64,000 nt of DNA from the NCBI RefSeq assembly GCF_018446385.1, contig NC_055996.1:127210532-127274531 (forward strand), written 5' to 3'. Position 1 is the stretch's first letter. Each line of letters starts with the position of its first letter. The translations under genes were made by a program, and so were the position numbers. The notes beneath the pieces were generated by a model, which ran no database searches, was not told the origin of the DNA, and worked only from the letters and a program-made list of their open reading frames with translations. This document shows positions 1 through 9,035 of this stretch, in pieces. The DNA is from Zingiber officinale. Its lineage: Eukaryota > Streptophyta > Magnoliopsida > Zingiberales > Zingiberaceae.

Positions 1-1285
1 TCTCGCCTCGGGAAGTATTGCTTCTATTTTCCTCTTCCCGAGCGGACGGTCAGGACCGTTCTCTGGACGCTCGGCGATTCTCCTGCCTTGGAGAACGATG
101 CCTATCGGGAGCCTGTTGTTGTGGCCTATCGGTTCTTGTCCGCTCGGCGTCATGAGTTCTCTGCCGCCTGTCGACTGAGGGAGACCGTCGTCCCGGGATG
201 AACCACGAAGGAAAACTTGACAATCCCTTGTGTTGTGCGTGTCCGTCCGATGGAAGGGCGGAACATCGGGGTCCATTCTTCTTTGGCTTTGGTAGGCGGC
301 TACCTCTTGCACGTGGGACCTGGCATGGGGGGATCGGATTGCTTCGGCCCTTGGTCCTCTGGGCGGCTGATGAGTGGCGTGTTGTTTCCGCTCGGCTGGA
401 GGAGCCCGCTCGATTGGAGTTTCTTTTTTCCTAGCCGCTCGTGCCTCTTCCACGTTGATGTATTCGTTCGCCCGGTGTAGCATGTGATCATAATCTCGGG
501 GCGGCTTTCGGATGAGCGATCGGAAGAAATCCCGTCCACGGGCCTTGTGTGAAGGCATTCATCATGGTTTCCGAGGTGGCCGTTGGAATGTCCATCGCCA
601 CTTGGTTGAACCGCTGGATGTAAGCTCGAAGCGATTCACGGGCTTCTTGCTTGATGGCGAACAGGCTCACGCTCGTTTTCTGGTAGCGTCGACTGCTCGC
701 AAAATAGTGGAGGAAGGCCGTTCGGAAATCTTTGAAGCTCGTGATGGATCCGTCCGGCAATCTCCGGAACCACCGTTGAGCCGATCCCGAGAGAGTGGTA
801 AGAAAAACTCGACATTTTACTCCATCCGTGTATTGATGGAGAGTAGCTGTGTTATCGAACTTACCCAGATGATCATCTGGGTCGGTTGTCCCATTGTACT
901 CGCCGATCGTCGGAGGCACGTAGTGCTTTGGCAGAGGGTCTCGTAGAATAGCCTCTGAAAATTGGCGATTGATCCGCTCGGGCGATGCGTCCGCTCGGGG
1001 GGCTTTCCCCTTTCTATCATCTCGTCTAGGCATTTCGTCCGAAGAAGATCCCCTATCTCTGTGAGCTGGTACGGCTTCAGGGGTGCGGAATAGGGCTCGA
1101 TGAAATGCAACGGTGGCTGGTGGCGCTTCCGCTCGACCACCAAACGCTGATGTTGCTTGCTGCTCCGGCCGCTCGGCTGTGGCTTTCTGTTTTTGCTCCA
1201 CGAGCTTGGCGGCCCTTATCTCGATCAGAGCGTCGAGTTCCTCGTTCGAAAGCGTCACCATGTGTTGTCGTCCAGCCTCGTCCAT
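1..1285 (-). pseudogene. Ty3 gag, partial and frameshifted
   Basis: An open frame from the ATG at 1285 to 488 (265 codons) encodes the N-terminal part of a plant Ty3 Gag. It begins MDEAGRQHM and carries the retrotransposon-gag core, with the motif SGSAQRWFRRLPDG and a region rich in aromatic and basic residues. Near position 548 the frame shifts: after MNAFTQG the reading leaves the track followed by the homologous element (which continues LADGDFFRSLV), and similarity resumes in another frame down to position 1. Gag would form the virus-like particle shell in the cytoplasm. This copy is disrupted. Continuation into pol is expected left of the window. Confidence 0.8.
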
Positions 1286-1317
1286 TGTTTCCGATCGGAT
1301 GCAGGAGCGTTCCCACA

Positions 1318-1327
1318 GACGGCGCCA
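1318..1327 (-). other. Primer-binding site of element 1
   Basis: On the minus strand the LTR end ...GGATCA is followed by three bases (ATT) and then TGGCGCCGTCTGTGGG, a common plant Ty3 primer site. It begins with TGG, which pairs with a tRNA 3' CCA. The tRNA species cannot be named with confidence. This intact LTR-to-primer-site junction is the reference for the abnormal end of the element at 11564-21394. Confidence 0.75.
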
Positions 1328-1330
1328 AAT

Positions 1331-2123
1331 TGATCCTGTCCGAATCGCCGAACCAAAGGACGTTGGGCACGTGGCGCTTTCCTAGTCAATGGCGCAGGCC
1401 TCCGAAGCTCTGGCGATCCTGCACAGAAGTCGGGCCGGGAAGGAGTTTCCGGCGGCGACCCTCCGACGCTCAAGTCAGGCAAAGCTCAATAGAGAGAAAG
1501 GGGCTCCAAAACTCGTAGTGTGCGTACCTCCGGCAAAGTAAGAGGCTCTTTATATAGAGCGGTGAAAGAACTAATGCACGTCCACCGAGGTGCATACATG
1601 TCTGCAGCCCATACCCCGGTATGCACCTGTCAGAGAGCTTACCTGACGCCATACTGCAACAGTTCCATTGCGCCTTCGATGGGACAACAGGACACCCCGT
1701 TGTCAGACTAGGAGTATGGCCTAGCCATATGACTTGACGGCTGTCAGAAGATGTTCCCCCTTCTTTACTGCTCATAATCCGGGGCGGCCGACCGGCTGGA
1801 CAGGGAGTCCGTCCTCGCGTCCGGCCTGCCGTTGACATTGGTGTGCTGGGGAAATTTCCAGTAGGCGCTATGTAGACTGTTAGCAGTGTCATTTTCTCCT
1901 GGTTCTTCCGCTCGGCTCTTAACTACTGTTTCGACAGAGCGTCGGAACCCCGACCCGGTCAGGGCGCCTTTTACTACCGAATGTCCCTTGGTCGGTCGAT
2001 CGGTCTTATCCATTTCTTCCAAGTCCGGTCGGCTCACCCTTCTCCGGCGGGCTACTTGGCCATTTGACCTCCATGTGGCGTTGACCCCTCGTTAGGGGGT
2101 CCCGGGCTCTTACCACAAGATCA
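1331..2123 (-). repeat. 5' LTR of Tat-like element 1
   Basis: The 793-bp LTR starts TGATCCTGTCC and ends in ATCA on the plus strand, giving TG...CA ends with a four-base inverted terminus. It aligns with the 834-bp LTR at 11564-12397 along most of its length. A minus-strand TATA box lies in TCTATATAAAG (about 1558-1548) and would drive transcription of gag. The primer-binding site adjoins the end at 1331. Confidence 0.85.
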
Positions 2124-2456
2124 GTTAGTATAAAAAGAAACTACCTCAAATGGTCCTGCTCAATACACTCAGAGTGTACTAGTATAATTTTATAGTCAAG
2201 ATAAACTAATACCAAATTACACTACGACTATTCCAATGGTTTGTTCATTTCCATCTTAGTCGTGAGCTACTTTTTATAACTTATAAGGAACTGATAACAT
2301 GATCTTTTGTGTGTGACACCACACACTATGTTATCTACAATATAAATTAATTGAACAACTACACTTAGCATATAAATGTAGACATTTGACCAATGTGATT
2401 CTTTATTTCAAAATAAATGTTTACAAAAAGCTAGGCTTTTAGTATACACTCTAACA
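2124..2456 (-). repeat. Fragment of the long LTR family 'W' (copy A)
   Basis: The segment matches the right-hand end of the LTR at 22407-24850, including the run GTGTGACACCACACA and the terminal TATACACTCTAACA. Only the last 333 bp are present because the Tat-like element 1 abuts it at 2123. Three other copies lie in the window: 22407-24850, 29849-33049 and 52669-55341. Confidence 0.75.
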
Positions 2457-2472
2457 GCTCGAACCGCAAGGG

Positions 2473-3081
2473 TGTTGGCACCCTGCTCCGGGTGAAGCCT
2501 CCCCGAATGCTCGGACTTCATTTTCTACCAACTTCTTTTTATACAAAACAAGGTTAGTCCAGGCAAATAATATTTAAAGAATGACACATTTTGACAGCGT
2601 TCGGACTGTCCGATCCTGATTTTGAGTTTCATTGAAATTCTAGGTCGAACCGACGCCTACTGTTCCCTCTTCGGGAAATACATCCTCACCACTCCTCTCA
2701 TAAGAAATTACCTTTTGCTAGACCGGTCCTCCAGACCAACTGGACTTTTGCTTATTATCCGTGACTTCAGGACTTCATGCTGAATGTCCGATCCACGACT
2801 CGTCCAGACTTCCACCTGGTGTCCGTAACCTTAGGATTTTTACCTAGAGTTCTTGACTCTAGGATTTCGCCCAGAGTCCTCGACCCGCCAAGACTTTGCT
2901 CAGTTCCTTGGACCACGACTTAGTTGCCTAAGCACAGCTAAGACTTTCCACCTGTCAAACCGTACTTAGGATTTTCCTACATACTTAGTTCAACTTGTTA
3001 GACAACAAGATAACTTAACATTGAACCCCTTTGTCATTATCAAAACACAGGTTCGATCGTCTGGTGCTCCCTGTACCAACA
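2473..3081. repeat. Probable LTR or LTR fragment, family not identified
   Basis: The segment begins TGTTGGCACCCTG and ends CCCTGTACCAACA, which is TG...CA with an inverted TGTTGG/CCAACA end, as in plant LTRs. No coding sequence is present. The five bases on either side (AAGGG and GTCGT) do not match, so no target duplication supports the ends. It could be a decayed solo LTR. Confidence 0.4.
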
Positions 3082-3281
3082 GTCGTGTTCTGTAAATATC
3101 ACGAATGTGGACTATGGTATTCAATGAAATAAGAGTGGACGAACCCCTTTTTGCAGCAAACCCTTCTTCTCTATCCTTGTAGAGATATTTGGGGGCTCCT
3201 AAATGTGATTCTCTGTCCTTGTGGATCGATTTGGGGCTCCAATATGGGTTTTATGAGGCCCCCTCCTTAAGGTCCTTGAAG

Positions 3282-3520
3282 TTGGTCCAAGTATTAGCTA
3301 TGGGGAATTCCCGTTAGTCATTCCCAAGTTGGTCCAAGTATTAGCTATAGGAACCCTTCGATCTTTTCCCTAATTGATAAAAGTATCAGCTTTGGAGAAT
3401 TCCCTTTGGTCATTCTCAAGTTGGTAAAAGGAGTAGTTATGGGGAAATCCTTCAGTCATTTCCTGAGTTGGTCCAAGTATGAGCTACTAAGAAATCTCCC
3501 TTCAGTCATTTCCTTGTACA
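3282..3520. repeat. Degenerate tandem repeat, about 46-bp period
   Basis: About five diverged units follow the pattern AAGTTGGTCCAAGTATTAGC, then a GGGGAA-type segment, then TCATTCCC. Starts are near 3282, 3329, 3375, 3418 and 3466. It is probably an internal repeat of an LTR or other element. No coding potential is seen. The stretch from 3521 to 4381 is AT-rich and holds no gene I can recognise. Confidence 0.55.
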
Positions 3521-4381
3521 TAAAAATTATTCCGAAAAAGATAAATTTGCACGTGTTGTGAAATTTTCTCCAATTTGTTTTTCCTAAGGAGAAAAGAATC
3601 TAAAAATGAAGAAAAATAAAAGGATTGTATTGTAAAAACTATTTTCTTAAAAAAAAATCCTTACAGAATTCATATTCACATATAGCTTACTTTCTTTTTG
3701 AGATAAATTTGTAATTGGACAAAAAAAAAATACAACAACGTCACCTAACGACCTAAGTCTATCAGCTTACTATTCCACAAAGTAGATAAATAGCTGCAGT
3801 ACTTTATTGACAAGGCATAAGGAGTCTAGATAGGTACCCATTTCGACAAACATCACCTCTATAAGTGAAAGATAGACTTGAGGTCACCACAACTAGCCAA
3901 AACCAAGATTAACTAGACATGATCGAGAACGAACTAAACAAAGGCCTTCGCCCACTGTAAATCACTAGACAACTTTTCTCACCCTTCTCAATGATTCTAG
4001 TAATCCTCCCATAGAACGAATAGTTTAGGATCCCAATGGATTAAGTCACTTGGACTCAATCTACCAATGATGTGCTCGTGTCTCACACAACATTGACACC
4101 AACACTGAGTTAGGGAGTAGGGACTGACACCTCTGTTGAGCATAGCTAATATTCTCACAAGATATGATGTTAAACACTTAGATCTATATGTTGGATACGA
4201 GCACCCATGTCAGAGTAACATAGCAAATTAGCAATGGAGAGACTATCTACAGATAATTTTTCATGTAACTACTCAAAACAAAGTCAAATCTGTCCATCCA
4301 TGGTGCTTGTAGAGGTCAAGGGGAAACATGTCTGCAACCTAACGCCATAAGATAGAAAAGTAAGACTTACATGATACTTAC

Positions 4382-5509
4382 ACGGTAGCTGAACCTATAG
4401 AAGAGGTAGCAGCATGGGCCTTTCTCATGAGTACTTGAGGATTATAATTGACCTGTCAAATGGAAGATGATTAGAAACGAGTGCAAGTTCAATCTTAATT
4501 ATAAGCATATTTCAAAATGGCTTTTTATTTAAGTACAATGAAATAGTTAAAGCCACATGGGCCAAGAAAATATATTCATTTCTTGATTTTCATACTGAGA
4601 ACATTGAGGCTAAAATATATGTGAGACGGTTAAAAAGCTTAATTGTTTTCCAAAACACTAAAACATAGTCTCTTTTTTTCTGATCCTAGTAGTTTGAAAA
4701 AATCATGAAATTCTGCAAACAAAATAGAAAAAAAAACGTGAGTAAAATAAAAAACTACATTTATGCAGGCTCAAAATCAATACTGATCCAATGCATGCCA
4801 ATTTACTCCCGTTTACTCAAAATATACTATCAATTTCACAATATCTGAATCCTCACCTCTTCATCCACTATTAGTTCTGAAACATTTGCCATCAGCTCCC
4901 TTGAAAATAGCGCAGGATCCACATTCTGGTCCGCCCAACTATCAATCATCAAAGCCCAACTATCAATCATCAAAACCACGAAAAAATAGAATACAAAATT
5001 ACACTTAAGCACATAAATCTTCATCAAAGCTTTTAAGAACTAAATACAGTACCCCGAAACACCATCGGCAACTGCAAAAACTCCCCCATTGTGGTTGCTC
5101 ACCAAGAAGGCATCCTCACCGCCCTTATCAACCTTTGAACCAACTCACAAAAGAAGAATCATTTCAAGAAAATACACGAATAAAATGATATCAAATGGAA
5201 CGAAGGGGGAAAACTCACTTTTGCAGGGTGTGGGATTAGATGACTACCAAATGACAAAGACAACTCCGACCTACAATAAATAATTATTTTCAGGGAAAAA
5301 AAAGCTTGACCAGAAGCCCTAAAATTGCAAAAATTAGGAATCGGAACGAGAAGAATACTTGCGCGATTGAGGGAAGGAGCCAATGATGATTACCTAATTT
5401 GACGACGAGCGAAAGCAGAGAGGCGCCGTGACTGGCGAATGGAGGAAGGACGAAGAGGGGAAGGTGAAGGGAGGAGGCGGAGGGAGCGGAGGATGGAAAG
5501 CCTCCCCAT
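4382..5509 (-). CDS. PP2C-type protein phosphatase, organelle-type, 3' end missing
   Basis: Five minus-strand exons join in phase with canonical GT/AG borders: 5509-5394, 5270-5219, 5132-5053, 4938-4857 and 4452-4382 (401 nt, about 133 residues). The first ~38 residues are rich in Arg, Ser and Leu, like an organelle transit peptide. Next come the plant PP2C signatures HPAKVDKGGEDAF, AVADGVSGWADQNVDPALF, SRELMAN and MRKAHAATSSIGSATV. GGEDAF and ADGV are the metal-binding Asp segments of this PTC7/BIPP2C1-like phosphatase group. These are Mn/Mg-dependent Ser/Thr phosphatases. The start at 5509 is chosen because it yields the transit-like leader in phase with exon 2. The last exon ends in GT of a split codon with donor GTAAGT. 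I find no next exon down to 3,081, so the gene is 3'-truncated, or the intron contains the transposons to the left and continues outside the window. Exon 4 has two in-frame acceptors 21 nt apart. Confidence 0.75.
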
Positions 5510-5686
5510 CTGCCTCTTCTTGTTCGAGTGAGAAAACAGCGCCACGTTCGATATAGATTAGCGGAGTCGTGGAGGAGCTGCCACAGCACAGCAGTGAGAT
5601 TTGATTGGGCCATTAATTTGGGCTCTCATGGGATTGGGCCGAAATTTCCATCGTCGGTTGTTCGTCGGCGTAGAGAGGGATCGGAG
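5510..5686. promoter_or_regulatory. Shared head-to-head promoter of PP2C and uL30m genes
   Basis: Only 177 bp separate the two divergent start codons. The interval holds TGGGCC at about 5604-5609, TGGGCT at 5619-5624 and TGGGCC at 5635-5640. These are site II (TGGGCC/T) elements, known to be frequent in plant promoters of ribosomal-protein and mitochondrial genes. No clear TATA box is seen on either side. Untranslated leaders must also lie inside this interval, so the promoters very likely overlap. Confidence 0.6.
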
Positions 5687-6109
5687 ATGAGCGGAAGCGC
5701 GTTCAATGCCTTCAAGGCGCGGGTGCCAATCGCGTGGAGCCCTCGCCTGTACATAACGTTGGTGCGCAGCCTCCCTGGCACCCGCCGCCTCCACCGCCGC
5801 ACCCTGGACGCCATGCGCCTCCGCCGCTGCCACCGAATCGTCATCCACCGCACAACCCCATCTCTCCTCGGCATGCTCAACCAGGTTCCATCCCTTTCTC
5901 TCCTTTTTGATCGCCTACTGGATTCTCGACTTTCTTCTCATTTGTATTCATTGCTGAATGGCCAGGTGAAGCGATTGGTCGCCGTGAAGACGGAGGAAAT
6001 GTACAATGCCAGGAAGCAGCAGAAGGCGGAGCACAGGGCTCTGCGCCCGCCGATCTTCGTCAGTCAACGCTTTTCCTGCGGCTTCCTCTTCTGCGGCCGA
6101 GTCAGCTAA
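5687..6109 (+). CDS. Mitochondrial ribosomal protein uL30m (L30 family)
   Basis: Exon 1 is 5687-5884 and exon 2 is 5966-6109. The 81-bp intron begins GTTCCATCC and ends GCCAG; it is a multiple of three and contains no in-frame stop. The product of about 113 residues has the plant L30 pattern: VPIAWSPRLYITLVRSLPGT, then HRRTLDAMRLRR, then TPSLLGMLNQVKRLVAVKTE and EMYNARKQQKAEHRALRPP. Length and motifs fit the small plant mitochondrial large-subunit protein L30. The start is the ATG at 5687, because upstream in-frame sequence is promoter-like. The C-terminus is uncertain. The open frame ends at 6109, but a +1 frame from about 6062 would give an Ala/Ser-rich tail ending at 6113. The gene is divergent from the PP2C gene, and its 3' end is duplicated at 11127. 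Confidence 0.85.
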   Translation: MSGSAFNAFKARVPIAWSPRLYITLVRSLPGTRRLHRRTLDAMRLRRCHRIVIHRTTPSLLGMLNQVPSLSLLFDRLLDSRLSSHLYSLLNGQVKRLVAVKTEEMYNARKQQKAEHRALRPPIFVSQRFSCGFLFCGRVS

Positions 6110-6786
6110 TTAGCTGATCTTCTCAATGAATCTACTAGGCTAGCAAATTTTCGTTGTTTTCCTCTGCTCTCTCCTCTCCGGTTGGAATTGAATAATTGAG
6201 ACTCCATGAGTTAAAAACTGTCTTTAACTAAGGTTACGGATACAAAGATTTGTTTATAACTTTAGAACTTCTCTAATAGATACTGATTAAGGATTAAACT
6301 GGAGATGCTTTCATATTATCCTCAAAAGTATGGTGTAGGGCTATAATAGCGGAGAAAACTACAGAGGCTAGACTCGATCTCAAGTCAAGCTCGAGCCTAA
6401 TTTGAGAAAATAAATTAAAAACATGTGCAAGTGAGATTCGAATCTTGGACCTTAAATACATAAATGATATGTTTTAACCACAAACTCTTCCTATAATAAT
6501 TTTAATTATTAAAATATTAAATTAATTATCTAGTCCAACGAGCCCTCGGGCCCATGTTAAATGAGCTCGAGCTCGACTCGAATGTTAAACGAGCCGACTC
6601 GAGTTTGACTTGAGCTTAGTCAAATTTAAGCTCGAGTCGAACTTTGACCGAGCTACTCGTAAGCGGTTCATGAGCAACTCAACTCATTTATACCCTTAGT
6701 ATGATGGTGTTTGGTCCAGTCAGTTCATCTAAAGAAGAATGAACTTGTATCAAGTTTTTGTGGTCTTCATAATTTGTATAAAATTT
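6078..6786 (+). repeat. Duplicated segment, copy 1 (uL30m 3' end and flank)
   Basis: From GCTTCCTCTTCTGCGG (last ~32 bp of uL30m coding sequence) onward, this segment matches 11127-11563 and resumes at about 21395-21460. Shared landmarks are TTGGAATTGAATAATTGAGA, GTTACGGATACAAAGATTTG and GTTCATCTAAAGAAGAATG. Copy 1 carries its own insertion (6336-6698). Copy 2 has extra sequence at about 11263-11456 and the Tat-like element. Confidence 0.75.
6336..6698. mobile_element. Non-autonomous hAT-like element, 363 bp
   Basis: The ends are TAGGGCTATAA and TTATACCCTTA, an imperfect terminal inverted repeat. The 8-bp flanks GTATGGTG (6328-6335) and GTATGATG (6699-6706) differ at one base, as expected of an old 8-bp hAT target duplication. 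The interior is rich in GCTCGAG/CTCGAC motifs and has no open frame. The duplicated segment at 11127 lacks this insertion, which supports the borders. Confidence 0.6.
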
Positions 6787-6887
6787 AAGTGATAGTGCTA
6801 CTTTGGCACGACCTGTTTGACAATCAAGAGGATTTTCATGAGAGACTTTGTTAGAGATCATTTTGACCCGTCATCAAAGGAGACAAG

Positions 6888-7076
6888 TTATGTAGTTCGG
6901 ATTCTCTATCCCAAACATCGCACGTCCCCATGTCTCCTTGTTGATTTGACAGTCGTGACATCCTCGAAATGTGTGATATTCTCATAATATGTATTATATT
7001 TTTGAGATATGATCTAATTCATCCAATCAATTAAAGGACACGGGTGTTTGATATAGAGAATCCGAACTCCAAGCTA
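6888..7076. repeat. Inverted repeat, possible MITE
   Basis: AGTTCGGATTCTCTATCCCA at about 6893-6912 is repeated inverted as TGATATAGAGAATCCGAACT near 7050-7070, separated by about 140 bp. No clear target duplication is visible. It may be a small non-autonomous DNA transposon. Confidence 0.4.
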
Positions 7077-7079
7077 TGA

Positions 7080-9030
7080 CAATGATATTTGGAGTTCACT
7101 TGGGAAGTAGGCACCGGTACTTTGTTTTACTTTTTTAAAACTTCTCTCACAGTGTGGAATTCCATGTGTAACCAGTAATATTATAGTTTAGTCCTCCCTA
7201 AAGTTTTAGATTATAACAACATCTCTATTTAAAAATAAAACAAAATTTAATTGTCTCCTCAACTCATCATATACATGTCATATATCCTTAAAATAATTCT
7301 TTTATTCTTCATTTTTTTAATTGAGCCCCTAAATTTAACCTATTGTTAAAGATATCATATTTTCAAAGTATCTCTAAAATATTTTAAATTTTCATATCAC
7401 CTTAAAATTTTAGTCAAATAACACTTTTTTAACCTTTGAAGTTTTTAAAATTTTATTTCACTATCTAAATTTCATTTTAAATCCCACAATTGTAAAAGTT
7501 CATCATTTTCCAAACAGTAGGTTAATATTGTAATTTAGTCCTCTAATTTTTTTATATTTTCACTTTCATTTTAAAATTTTACACCATTCTTGTAGTTATA
7601 GAATTTTTAATTTTCCCATATATATAATTTTTTGTATTTCATCCTTATATATTTTCACGTAAAATTAGACTTTGCATCTCATTAATAATTTAGTCATTAT
7701 GTCAATAATAAATTATTTAACAATAACATTTACTCACTATGACAATAATAAATGATTTGTTAATAATCTAATTAATATAATTAATTTCATTAATAATCTG
7801 TTTATCTTTTTAGTATGGTTCTAGTTTGTTATATTTTATAGATATATTTGTATAATAATATAGTTTTTCTATTAATATGATAACTTCTACTATGAAAAAT
7901 ATTTTATATCAATTTTTTTTTACTTTTCGTCAAAAAAAAAAATGAGTATACAAACTGTGAGTTTATTTATTTTTCCAAACAAGATTTTATAATTTGCAAT
8001 CTCTTTTATAACTTTTTTGTTGTTTTTTATCAAACAAAATTTAATTTTGATTGAAAATTTTTCTTCTCAAAATTTTTAGTTTCATTGAAAGAAATTATAA
8101 GAAATTCTGGATTCCTGGGCGAAGTTGTCATTTAGAGATTCAAAGCATTTGTGAGAAAATTTGAGCACTAAAAGCACATCTTCCAACAAGGGAAAATTCA
8201 TAGGACAAACTCAGTCACTTCCTAGACTCACTACACCATTTAATGGCTGCTCATGTCACTTTCATGATAACAGGCAAAGGCAATCACACATAAGAAGCCT
8301 CATCCCACCTTGTAATAAGCATTTCCAATCCTTCTCCTTAGTTGCAAGTGCCTTCCCCTCCCCTTAGAACCTCTCTTTCTCTTCTTCCTTACCTCTTAAA
8401 ACTTAAAAAACCTTTGCTCTGTCCTATCTCCTCCCATCTTGCTTCAATCTTCATCAATTACCAAAAGAAAATATGTACTACCCCCATTCCTTAACATATC
8501 ACTCGTCACTATCCCTAGTAGTAGCCACATTTCATAGTTGGACACTTAATCTACTCCCTTCATGCTTATATCAAATACCAGCATTCCTAGTGGATAGTTG
8601 ATACATCCCTATTGATGATGTGTCAAACCTTTATGAAATAACCTAGTCACTTTTGCCATACGTTGACTAAGATGTCAAAATAATAAAATGCTGGCTTCAT
8701 CTTAAGCCAACTGAGTTTTGGTCCTATATTTCCATGGACAAAAAACACACTAATGGATATTGTGTTTTTATGTAATGAAGATTTATGTTTTTTTTTAATT
8801 TTCCCTTTCCTATTTTCATTTAAGGAACACAGGAAGATAACAAGTGTTTTAAAAGACAAGATGATTATGTTAGTCATTGTGTTTATCTATCTAGGATCTT
8901 ACGACTTGCACATCTTCTGTGGAACTCTCCCTAAATGCAACATGTGTGCATGAGTCAGTTCATCATTGAAATTGAGTAGTTTATCAAAGTATGGACGTAC
9001 AACAAAAATGGCTTCCCGTAACAAGCAAAT
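7080..9030. other. AT-rich intergenic stretch
   Basis: This is long AT-rich sequence with homopolymer runs. Short open frames at 8161-8367 and 8647-8953 have no recognisable domain, no matching splice context and low-complexity composition. I see no gene, RNA or element border that I can support. Confidence 0.5.
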
Positions 9031-9035
9031 TCATT

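Larger units (their letters stand above)
1..2123 (-). mobile_element. Tat-lineage Ty3 retrotransposon, 5' part (element 1)
   Basis: This is the 5' end of a Ty3/gypsy element on the minus strand; the rest lies left of the window. Reading leftward from 2123 it has an LTR (2123-1331), a primer-binding site (about 1327-1321) and gag. It is a close relative of the element at 11564-21394, with the same LTR ends, primer site and gag. On the right it abuts a fragment of another LTR (2124-2456), so it probably inserted into that LTR. The matching target duplication would lie outside the window. Confidence 0.85.

Noticed and set aside
2473-3081. Solo LTR with target duplication
   Set aside because: TG...CA ends are present, but the five flanking bases do not match.
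5528-5686. In-frame extension upstream of the uL30m start
   Set aside because: It runs through the site II promoter motifs and into the PP2C leader. Known plant uL30m proteins begin close to the ATG at 5687.
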